From Paguma larvata (lineage: Eukaryota; Chordata; Mammalia; Carnivora; Viverridae), in contig CM057843.1 of assembly GCA_030068075.1 (NCBI GenBank), forward strand, positions 10,248,001-10,312,000: a stretch of DNA of 64,000 nucleotides, in the 5' to 3' direction. How positions within the stretch are numbered: position 1 is the first letter of the stretch; every line of letters begins with the position of its first letter. The notes under the pieces were generated by a model. That model had not been told where the DNA came from, did not search any database, and saw nothing but the letters and a program-made list of their open reading frames with translations. The translations under genes were made by a program, and so were the position numbers. Of the stretch, positions 1-9,270 are shown in pieces.

Positions 1-52
1 CAACGGGGGCGCCATGGACACGCACTTCGCCAACATGCGCTCCCTCATCCAG
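1..52 (+). CDS. SGSM2: SGSM2 coding exon (partial, 3' end)
   Basis: Reads in frame from base 2 ([17 protein letters not shown]), followed by a GTGAGG donor at 53. The exon begins left of the window. This is the part of the TBC domain just before its last helices. Confidence 0.93.
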
Positions 53-1562
53 GTGAGGTGTGCAGCTGCCTGCGGGCTCCTCCATAATCCACGGGGAGGC
101 TAGGGAGCGTTCCCAAAAATGCCCTTTTTTCCGTCACTTTAAAAACCATTGTTTTCAGTGTCACAAATTGGGCGGGATGTCTGTATGGGAATACTGTGCT
201 CATAAAAGTTTTGGTGAGTAGTGTGGGTGACAGTGACTTAAACACCCAGAAAACGGTATAATTCCAGAAAGAGCAGCTCCCAGAGAGATGGGTGGGGCAG
301 CAGAGGGCAGCCTCCACCTAAAGAGGCCAGGGGGGCGGGGCGGGGGGGGGGGGAGCTCAGGAGCAGTGCCAGCAGCCCGCGCAGCAGAGGGGCTGCAGGG
401 GAGGCTGGGAGAGGCAGCGCCAGGTCAGGCTGCCTCCCTTCTTTCTTTCCTTCTGCAAGATCTTGGACTCAGAGCTGTTTGAGCTGATGCATCAGAATGG
501 AGACTACACCCACTTTTATTTCTGTTACCGCTGGTTCCTCCTGGATTTTAAGAGAGGTAAGAGGTGGGTCGGATGGTGGGGCTAGGCTCAAGGCAGTGGG
601 CAGTCCCTCTCCCCCAGATTCAGTGGGTCCTGACCCTAATTGCACCTTGGAACCGCCTGGGGAGCCTTTGAGACGTGCCAGTGTCTGGCCTCCCCCAGCC
701 CCAGACTTAATGAAGTGTGGCCGCCCGGGCATCCGCACGTTTAAAAGCTCCTTAGGTGATCACAGAATGCAGCCAGCAGTCGCCCTAAGCCAATGGTTTT
801 TGGGACTGTTTTCAAACCACGTCTTCTCAAGCAGCAAGGCTTATCCAGAGCAGCTGACAGGAGCCCAGGTGTGAAGTGTGGCCGAGCCCAGCGTGCGGGA
901 GTCACCAAGGAGAAGGGCAGGGTGTCTTGTCCTGGGGCTTGGAACCCTCCACTTGGACCAGGCTTTGTGGAATGGGGAGAATCCCAGGACTTTGGCCCCT
1001 GGAGCTCTGTCTCTGCGTTTGGCTCCGCCTAGAGGCCCGTGGGGAGCCAGGCGCAGCTTTAGCCCCTGACTGTCCCCAGAGCTGCCATACGAGGACGTGT
1101 TTGCTGTGTGGGAGGTGATCTGGGCGGCCCGACACATCTCGTCAGAGCACTTTGTCCTGTTCATCGCCCTGGCCCTGGTAGAGGCCTACCGTGAGATTAT
1201 CCGGGACAACAACATGGACTTCACCGACATCATCAAGTTCTTCAATGGTAGGAGCCGCTCCGGCCATCCCGGCTGCCCCCAGCAGGGCTTTGAGGGCCTG
1301 CGCTCCTGGCCCAGGAAGGGTTCGAGGGGCTCTCAGAAATCCCCGGGAGTCCCTTCCCCGTCGGCAGACGTCCCGGGTCCAGCAGGTGGAAACAGCAGGG
1401 TGGGCCACCACGGGGCTCCTCCCAGACTACTGCCCTGCCCCAGCACCCCCACAGTTCTCTCTGTCTCCCCCAGAACGGGCCGAGCATCACGATGCCCAGG
1501 AGATCCTGCAGATTGCCCGGGACCTCGTCCACAAGGTGCAGATGCTCATAGAGAACAAGTGA
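1..1562 (+). CDS. SGSM2: SGSM2, C-terminal part (last four coding exons)
   Basis: Four exons, 1-52, 460-556, 1080-1247 and 1474-1562, join in frame with GT/AG boundaries to encode the last 134 residues and a TGA stop at 1560-1562. The joined protein is the end of a TBC (Rab GTPase-activating) domain, with segments such as [16 protein letters not shown] and [13 protein letters not shown], and it ends in LIENK. SGSM2 is a RUN plus TBC protein that interacts with RAP and RAB GTPases and acts as a RAB GAP in membrane trafficking. The paralogue SGSM1 has a similar tail, but the residues here and the position next to MNT favour SGSM2. The N-terminal RUN domain and the catalytic Arg/Gln fingers lie left of the window. 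The 3' end converges on MNT. Confidence 0.95.
460..556 (+). CDS. SGSM2: SGSM2 coding exon
   Basis: Acceptor TTCTGCAAG precedes 460 and donor GTAAGA follows 556. It encodes [20 protein letters not shown] and the RWFLLDFKR helix of the TBC domain, ending with one base of a split Glu codon. Confidence 0.95.
1080..1247 (+). CDS. SGSM2: SGSM2 coding exon
   Basis: Acceptor CCCCAG precedes 1080 and donor GTAGGA follows 1247. It encodes the stretch from [19 protein letters not shown] to [10 protein letters not shown]. The split Glu codons at both ends join correctly to the neighbouring exons. Confidence 0.95.
1474..1562 (+). CDS. SGSM2: SGSM2 last coding exon
   Basis: The acceptor CCCCCAG precedes 1474. 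The exon encodes [20 protein letters not shown] and the terminal KVQMLIENK, then a TGA stop. It is short and has a compact 3' UTR after it. Confidence 0.95.
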
Positions 1563-1720
1563 GGGCTGTGGCCAGGAAGCAGCGGCCGTCTAGAGCCTGG
1601 GCTCCGGACCTCTGGCCCCCACGGGGAGAGGTGCAGGGCGGTGCCGCTGAGGCTGCCCGAGCCCCAGCCGCCCCTGCCCGCCCGCCCGCGTTCCTAACAA
1701 AGTGTCTGTGAGCCTGGGAT
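1563..1720 (+). other. SGSM2: SGSM2 3' UTR (inferred)
   Basis: GC-rich sequence from the stop codon to a likely cleavage region near 1715-1720. The end is inferred from an AACAAA hexamer at 1696-1701 followed by a GT-rich stretch (GTGTCTGTG). No AATAAA is present in the next several hundred bases. The hexamer is a weak variant, so the exact end is uncertain. Confidence 0.5.
1696..1701 (+). terminator. Variant poly(A) signal AACAAA, candidate for SGSM2
   Basis: AACAAA is followed at once by GTGTCTGTG, which looks like a GU-rich downstream element. It lies 134 bases after the SGSM2 stop. The canonical hexamer is AATAAA, so this would be a one-base variant. Confidence 0.45.
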
Positions 1721-4222
1721 CCGACTCTGGGCAGTGCTGGCCGGGCAGGGCGAGTCAGGCCAGGGATGGAAGGGGAGGGGTCGGACTCAGGGAGTGGCTG
1801 CCTCGGGGGACACGTACTCTGCTCCCCTCTCAAACACCTGGAAATAGCCCCACTGTCACCTGCAGCCTCAGCCGGGACTGCTCCTCATGGCCTCTCCTAA
1901 GTCAGCCTGGGGCCGTACAGACATACGGGTCTGCAGTTGCCTGGCCCCACCTGGCATGGGTCACGGGAGCAAGGGGACTCTGTGCTGTATCTCTTCTGCG
2001 AGTCCTATTGCAGGCAGAGCGCATGCGCCCACTGCAGCCCCCGTGGGGGTGGCCAGAACGGCCGCCGGTTCGGGCGCGCGTCCTGGGCGCAGGAGACCGT
2101 GAGGCAGTCAGAAGATGTGGGCCCGGTGGGAGAAGTCCACCTCAGCAGCACTGCCACCGCCCCCGGCCACCCGGGGTGACCCCGTGCGCTCCCCGGGCCG
2201 TACAGGGCACCCACGTGTACCTGTACAGTTTCACTCTCACCACCTAGCTCTTGCTTTATGCATTAGATGCCCCCCAGAAAAATGACACTTCTGCCCGCTG
2301 GATGACCTGGAATGCAGTGGGAGCATTGCCCTCGAGAGAAATCCCAGGGTGGTTCTTCATGGAGGAAATCTGTGATCGCGTCCTCTCGGGGACAGGCCCC
2401 AGAGCTTAGGGGCAGCCCATCGCCGGTCTCAGGCACCTGCAGAGTCCCTGAGTCTGGGGGAGGGGAGGATGCCTGGGCCTCCCCTGTTTGTCCCTGGTGA
2501 GGAGCACGGTCAGCCCTGCCTGCCACATGCTCCTCAGGAGGCCAAGGGGCCTGGAGACCCGAAGCCCCCGGAGGAGCCTCGCTCATAGGGATGTCGGAAA
2601 GGGCGAAGCCCCTGATCCCAGGCCTAGGCACACTGCTCGCTCTGTCATCCCCACTCACCCTCCTCCCCTAAACACATAGGGCTAAGGCTGTGCCCTGGGG
2701 CCAGGAGGCCATTCTGCCACAGGGGCCTGTCCAGCAGTCACTTAGGTCCGGAGACTTCCCGCCTTTGAGAAACATGAAAAGGGACCAGGGGCCCTTCTGC
2801 ATCCAGCAGTCTCCCCAGTCCACCCCTGTCCTGGGCACTGCATGGCCTGAGAGCCAGCTGCCCCGTTGCCTGCCCCTGTCATCTATGAGTCCTCAGCCTC
2901 CACCAAGCATGGTGGCCGTTGTGTGCCTGCCTTAGTGACTCTGGTTTTGTGAGAAGCAGAGCGTGTATGTTTTTTGGTTCAGAAACTATACTCTTCAGTG
3001 TTAACAGACCAATAAACACAGCATTTGGCAATGCTTGTGGCTCTGGGGGCTGCTTGTGGGCAGTGGACACTCAGTGCCCAGTTAAGTGACTTTGTGTACT
3101 GGCAAATTCTGGAAGCTCCACAAATGAACTGTAGAGACAGCCAGCCCCACAAGGCCGGGATGGTGAAAAGAGAGAACCAAAGTTTCCAGGAGAGGCACCT
3201 CAGCTGTGAGCTGGTCCGGGGCAGGGGATAGCCAGACCCCAAGTACTGAGTGGGGGGACTTCACCCCCCAGAGCCAGTGTTCCTATCTCAGACCAACCAA
3301 TGACTTGACCAGCCTCTGGATGAGTATAGGTCCCGGTCCCACCCCTTCCCCAGGCTGCCTGCCCTCTCGACCAGCCATAACGATGAATTGGAGCTTTAAT
3401 TGGAATCTGCAGGAGCCTCCCGGCCCCTCCAGCCGGTGGGGAAGGACCCAGCCCCTCTGGCCCCGGCTCCTGCCCACGGAGCACTCTGCGATGCCTGCTT
3501 CAGGCTGGGGCGTGAGGAAAAGCGTCAGGAGGGATCAGACCTGCCGAGGGCCCCACTGTAATGGTGGGCTCCCACCTGTCTTCCCCCACCCTAGAGGACT
3601 ACTGGCCCCATCATCAGTGGCTCCCGGGAGAGGACTCCAGCCATCAGCATTTGCTCTGGTCTAGAGGACACAGGCTTTCTGGGCATCAGGACCTGGTATC
3701 AACTCAGAGCTGCCAAGGCAAGGAAACTAGCTGTCAGGGAAGTCTGGGTCCAGGGGACCTTATAACCCCCTCGAGGTAACATTTCCCCCACTGTTGCCTG
3801 GAGCAATCTGAATTCCCTGTGCTGTGACTTCACCAAAGCCTCTATATCGACTAGCCGACTAGCCGGGGGGTGGTCTGGTCCCCTCTCCATACTCCCACCT
3901 TCCTCCCCACCCAGGAGTGTTGGCACTCCCCATCCCCTTGGCTGGGCTTCTAGGACCAGAGGCCGGCAGCCGAAGTGATGGGTCTGCTGAAGGCAATGCC
4001 ATGTGCAAATTAAGAAGAGCAAGAAATGCGAGTAGGAACCCCACCTCAGGGAACCCTCCAGCCCCTTGAAGTCTTCCTCTCACACAGAGCTGCTAAATGG
4101 AAGCACCTGGGTTCCTAAATCAGGATTTTTGTTTTGTTACTCTGATCACAGGCCCCTCTCTCGCAGGCTCCAGCTGAGCTGGGGGTAGTTTCTGTCTACC
4201 CTTAAGATGCAATGATAACCCA
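1720..4222. other. Intergenic gap between SGSM2 and MNT 3' ends
   Basis: GC-rich unique sequence with no open frame that matches a protein family. There is an E-box CACGTG at 2212-2217 and an isolated AATAAA at 3010-3015. No mobile element is clearly recognisable until the SINE at 4223. Confidence 0.6.
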
Positions 4223-4372
4223 GGGCGCCTGGGTGGCTCAGTCGGTTAAGCACCTGACTTCGGCTCAGGTCATGATCTTGAGGCTTGTGAGTTCGAGCCC
4301 CAAGTCAGGTTCTGTGCTGACAGCTTGGAGCCTGGAGCCTGCTTTGATTCTGTGCCCCCTCCCCTGCGTGCG

Positions 4373-4431
<59 letters not shown>

Positions 4432-4490
4432 CCTCCCCTCTCTCCCTCTCTGTCCCCTCCCCCCTCCCCTCATAAATAAAAAGATAAAGA
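4223..4490 (+). mobile_element. CAN SINE (feline type), full length
   Basis: It starts GGGCGCCTGGGTGGCTCAGT and has the pol III A box and a B box (GTGAGTTCGAGCCCC). The body carries CTGTGCTGACAGCTTGGAGC and is followed by a long pure (TC)n run at about 4377-4427 and an A-rich tail with AATAAA. The expanded TC run is a likely polymorphic microsatellite. Confidence 0.95.
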
Positions 4491-5664
4491 TTATAGTGAT
4501 GGCCCTGAGATGATACTGGGGGTCATCACTACCAGGGGGCAGAGTCTTCATCTTTGTCCCCAGTGTAACTGACACTCAAGAAATATGAATTCTAACCCTA
4601 AGCCTTCCAGGGACCCGTCTCTTCCCTGGAGCTACCAGCAGAGGGAGCCAGCATCTCACAAGTAAAAGGGCTGGCAAGGTTGTGGGGCAGAGGGACACTG
4701 GGTCTGCCCTTTCTTGAGGGTGGCGCTTCTCCAGAGAATGGGACCCAAGACATTCATGGCCAACACTTCCTTCCCTAAGGACAGGACAGGCTACCCCAGG
4801 AGGGGAAGCAGAGTCCATTCCTCCGGCTGGGAGCAGCGAATGTGTTGTCAGGGCATTCGACGAGACAGCCTGCCTGATCTAGGCTCGGCCTCTTCCTCAC
4901 CTCCCCACGCCCTCCTGAGACAGCCTGCCAGAGCGCTGATTTCCCCTAAACCGGGAGAGATGCAGTTATAGGGACAAGGGTCTCCCGGGCCTATCTTACG
5001 ACATGGCTCTTTGGAGTCCTGACCCCCAGCTGCTGCTTGTTCCTTCCCCTTACGGATTCCCCCGATGATCCGTCCTAACTACAACTCGGCAGTGCGTCCT
5101 CTCTAAGGACGCCTCTCACCCTTCTGTGCGCAGGCCCCGAGGCGGTTCCCCTCCGCGTTCCCTACTGGAGCCTTACCAAGTCCAGGGCTCACAGCTCCCC
5201 AGCAGGCCCCAGGGCAGGGTGGCTGGCGCATGCTAGGGAACTCTGCATGGAGTCGACAGATCAGACTGCAGGCTAGCAATGTGGCGTACCAGGCCACCTT
5301 GAACCTGCTTCCTTATCTGCCAGAAAACAGGGCTAGCTCTTGGCTCGTTTACTCGGCCATGCTGTTGAGAGATGAAACAAGACAGTGTTTGTGAGGGCGG
5401 TTTGAGGAAGCATGAAGTATTGCAAGAGTATAAGGAAGACCAGAACTTCGGTCCTCAGTGTAAAATCCTGTTTAGGATCGAACACTGGCATCAGAACTGG
5501 AAGGGCCCAAATCTAAAATTGACCAGCACCGAAGCTAGGTGAGGACCCGTGCCCCTCAAATGTCAACAGGGGAAGAACCCCGACGCTTGCTGGAGGTCTT
5601 TCCCTGCAAGGCTCTGCCTCCTGTTGCAACAAAGTGACCCAGAGGCTGCAGCCCGGCAGCCCCA
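4490..5664. other. Intergenic sequence with CTCF-like motifs
   Basis: Unique, moderately GC-rich DNA immediately beyond the inferred MNT cleavage site. It contains two CTCF-like core motifs near 4526-4543 and 4634-4650. No gene was recognised. Confidence 0.5.
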
Positions 5665-5683
5665 TCTCTGGTTTCAGTGCAGG

Positions 5684-5707
5684 TTTATTTCAGTTTTATA
5701 TTTTATT
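5684..5707 (-). terminator. MNT: MNT poly(A) signals (two AATAAA hexamers)
   Basis: Minus-strand AATAAA occurs at 5707-5702 and again at 5689-5684, 18 bases apart, in an AT-rich tract that contrasts with the GC-rich surroundings. They lie about 2.8 kb downstream of the MNT stop codon. Confidence 0.75.
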
Positions 5708-6177
5708 CCAGGCAAGTGCTTATTACATGGATAGTATTCATGTCTCAATACCTAAAGTCTTGGAGCATGAACAGCCACTAGAATACAGTTCAATAGTAAA
5801 AATACAATATGTACAAAATTAGGGTTTTTGTAGGGTTTTTGTTTTTGTTTTTTCCCACACAGCAGATGTATCCAAACACATAAAAATCTCTACAGTCTGG
5901 GGTCGCTACGGTTTATATTTCAGGAAACGGAGACACAGTGACCGAGTCCTCACTGTAAACAAGGGCCACCTCTTTAGGGGATGGGGCTGGAACCCTGGGA
6001 TGGGGGAGAAGCTGTTCCTGGAGAGCAGGGGTTGCGGTGACCCCTAATTCCCCTCCAGGCACTCCCTGCCCTTCTTTGGCCCCCCAAGGAACCAACCTCC
6101 CCCTCTCCCCGAGGTAAAGGCTCCCAGCCAGTGAGCCACTCTTAACATCAAAAAGTAAAACACGCATGAGAGGTAAG

Positions 6178-6229
6178 GTGTGTGTATGTGTGTGTGCGTG
6201 TGTGTGTATGTGTGTGCGCACGCACGCGT
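6178..6229. repeat. TG/CG alternating purine-pyrimidine tract in MNT 3' UTR
   Basis: Alternating TG with interspersed TATG and a CGCACGCACGCG end. In the MNT transcript it reads as CA/CG repeats. Such tracts can form Z-DNA and CA repeats in RNA bind hnRNP L; here that is inference only. Confidence 0.8.
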
Positions 6230-8512
6230 CCCCCAGGCTGGAAGGGCTAGGGAGGGGAGGGGCAGGCGGTCCCACAGGGTGAGGACAGATATGGTCCTGA
6301 CAGCTCTCAGAGGGGAGATGCCCAAGGAAGGGCTGGGCGGCGCTGCCCTCTCGGGCACACGGCATCACAGCGTTCACAAACAACAACAAAAACAACAGCA
6401 ACAACACCCATCGTCACCAATCTGGACATAGTCATTCGGCACTAGATTCAAGGCCCCCATTGCTAGGGGTGGGGAGGGGCAGGGGCGGTGAACGGGCGGA
6501 TGAGGTATCTGTGCAGGCCCGAGAGGCCACTGGTTGACACACGTTCAACTCTGGAACGGCCTCAGGATGCAGGGAGGTGAACAGAGCTTGAGAGGAAGGG
6601 CAGGTTCCTCGATACTTCTCTGTTCCCTGGGCGCCAAGGCCGACTGGGCTCCCTCTGCTCTTTCAGCTGTAATCACTCAGGGAAGAGTGGAAACTGGTTT
6701 CCCCAAGAACCAGGGTGGCAGGCGGTGGCTGCAGGGGCAGGAAGGCAGCAAGTTCGTGAGGTGGGAGTGCCGCGCTGGAGTGTGTGAGGGGCTCCATCTC
6801 AGAGGCCTCTGCGGTGTCCACGGCCCCCCCTTTCCCCACCCCGGCAGAGACAAAGGAGAACAGTCCCCTGGAAAGTCTCCAGGACCAGGAAGGAACAGAA
6901 AGGGGGTCCTTAGGTGTCCAAATCTGTTCACGACCTTTGCGGGCCTCCTCAGAACACCGCAGGCCACTCCTCCTGCCTCCAGCCCGTCAAAGCAAACTTC
7001 ACGCTTAGGGACACTGGCTTCCTCTCCCCACACTGCAAGGCCATTGTGTGTTCAGGTGGGGAGCCGAGTGCACATGGGTGCACAACTGAGTGTGTGTCTG
7101 ACACAAGGTCACTTGTAATAAATACCCACATAAAAAGAGAAGCCAAAGCGGTCTGCCGAGGCAGAGGCCGGGAAAGAAGCACGCCCCCTCTCCCCACAGG
7201 CCCCCTCCCTCCTCACCCCAAACTCAGCCCTGCCCTAGGTTCAACTAAGGACCTTCCTCAGAGGAAGGCTGTGGCACACAGCAGCGTCCGCCGAGCGTAC
7301 ACTCAGAACAGCCCAGGCCAGGGGCTTTTTCCCACTGGGGAAAAGTGGATGTTCAGGGAAAAGACAGAGACGATGCCAGAGACAGAGAAGTTGGGGCACA
7401 AGTAGCAGCCCTCCTCCCTTCTCTACAGGTCCCCGGAGCTTCAGGGAAGGGGCTTGGGCCCAGGCCCTGGACTTATAACTTTCTCAGCAGTGTGGCTTCG
7501 GGCTCCTGGAACCCAGGCCAGATGCGAATCCACGTTTCTGAGGCCTCGGGAGGCACTCAGGCACACCCCTCCCTCGAGAGTGACCAGCACTGAGCAGAGG
7601 CCAGGGAACCAGGGATGGGGACGAGTTCAGAGAAGCTCTCTCCTCAGTCCATACCCAGGCCAGTGGGGGGGGGGGGCGTGGGGCGGGGGGCAGCATGAGG
7701 GCAGGACAGCCAAGCCCTTCATTCCCAGCCCCCGCCCACCCTCAGCCTACCCTCCTGAGGTCAGGAGCCCAGTGGCAAGGATGGGGCACTCAGGGAGCTT
7801 AGCAACAGCATGGGTTCAGTTGTTGATAGAGACTCCTCTTAACCAGCTTCTGTTGTGACAATTCAGTGACCGTAGCTGGGTTGGGGAACCCTAGTGCCCA
7901 GCTGTGTGGACGGGACTGCAGAGCAGCAGCCACTTCCTAGGATCTGTCACGTGTACCCAGAGCAGAGCCCCCCACGGTACCCAGCTTTCTGGGCTAAGTT
8001 GCTTCCGTTCTGCTCCCTCCCCCCTTTCCCCTCCAAAGGCCTGGGGAGAGAAGGCCGAGGCTCAGGACAGAGGACCAGGCACTCAGCCACCTCATCGGCT
8101 AGAGCAATAGCAGCAGCAGCAGCACAGGAAGGCAGGCAGGGTCAGGGAAGCCGGAGAACACAACACCCACGTCGCGCTGGTTGCAGGGGACAAGGTGGGG
8201 AGGCGGGAACGGCACTGGAGCTGGCACCAGGCCGGACGAGTGGCACATTCACCAGCGTGTCTCATCACTTTATCAAGTCCTAGTGCAGTGGGGTAACCCC
8301 CTGCCCTGTGCCCAGCTCCCTGGGGGGTGGGGGGGGCCCTCCCTCCCTCCCCTGGCTCAGAGTCTCTTCACCCCCTTCCCCTAGGAGGCCTGGGGGTGGG
8401 TGTGGGTGGGGCGGGCCTTGGCCTGGCCGGAATGTGTGGAGCTGGTGGGTGGGAGAGTGGGGGACGGGTCCCCCTCCCTGCCCCCACTGGGGGCCTCTGA
8501 GCGGCCTCATCT

Positions 8513-9270
8513 TCAAGCCAGCTTGAGCGTGCTGACCGGGAAGGAGGGCATGGTGACCATGGTCACGGGGTTGAGCACTGTCTGGCCCACCAGCTGGGGG
8601 TGGTGTACCACCTGAGCCCCCACAGCTGGCTTTGCCATGACAGTGGCTGGGGGCCCCAGCCCCGCTGTGCCATTCACTTGCTGGTGTGAGAGGGTGTGGG
8701 CAATGTGGCTCACCGCCACGGGCTGGCTCACCGCCACGGGCTGTGGGTACAGGGGCAGCTGGGAGCCGAGGTGGGCCACGTGGTTGAGGGTGGCAGGGTG
8801 CACTGTGATGTGGCCGATGGGGGGTGTGGCAGGTGCCAGCTGCACAGCAGGGCTGGGGGCTGAGGGGGCAATGTGGGCGATGTGCTTGCCGCCCGGCCCC
8901 TGTAGAACGTGGTTTACAGTCTGGATGACTGAGGCGTGGGTGGTGGCCGTGTGGGCGATGACCGTGGAACCTCCACCAGCTGCAGCCACCAGATGGGCTG
9001 GAGCGGGCACCAGCGTCTGGGCAGGGGCAGCCGGTGGGGGAGGCGGGGCTGGCAGAGGCGTCTTCTGCTGCGGGGGCGGCTGCTGCCCAGGCAGGTGGAC
9101 AGGAGACAGGGCCACAGGCTGGGAGTGGGGGTGTGGATGAGGAGGCAGAGGCGCGGGGGCGGTGCTGGGTGGTGGCTTCGGCAGCTCCGGGTGGGGGCGA
9201 TGGCTCAGTTTAGGTGGGCCCAGGCCGGCCTGGTCCTCCTCCATATCCTCGTCTATGTTGTCCTCACCCT
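8513..9270 (-). CDS. MNT: MNT exon 6 (C-terminal coding)
   Basis: Acceptor CCCCACAG precedes 9270. It encodes residues 334-585: an acidic start, then Pro-, Gln- and His-rich stretches, then a conserved segment around HASVIQTVNHVLQGPGGKH, and ends at TGA 8515-8513. A perfect 18 bp tandem repeat at 8707-8742 doubles the segment QPVAVS. Confidence 0.97.

Larger units (their letters stand above)
5665..8512 (-). other. MNT: MNT 3' UTR
   Basis: This runs from the stop codon at 8513-8515 to two AATAAA signals read on the minus strand (plus-strand TTTATT at 5702-5707 and 5684-5689). Cleavage is expected near 5660-5670, giving a 3' UTR of about 2.85 kb. It includes a TG/CA repeat at about 6178-6229 and a CAACAA-type repeat at about 6378-6410, both visible on the plus strand. 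The end position is inferred from the hexamers. Confidence 0.75.

Noticed and set aside
4212..4575. Ser/Leu-rich open frames in the SINE at 4.2 kb, and similar frames in nearly every CAN SINE
   Set aside because: They come from reading the SINE head (MAQSVKHLTSAQV-like) and (TC)n tract; they are not genes.
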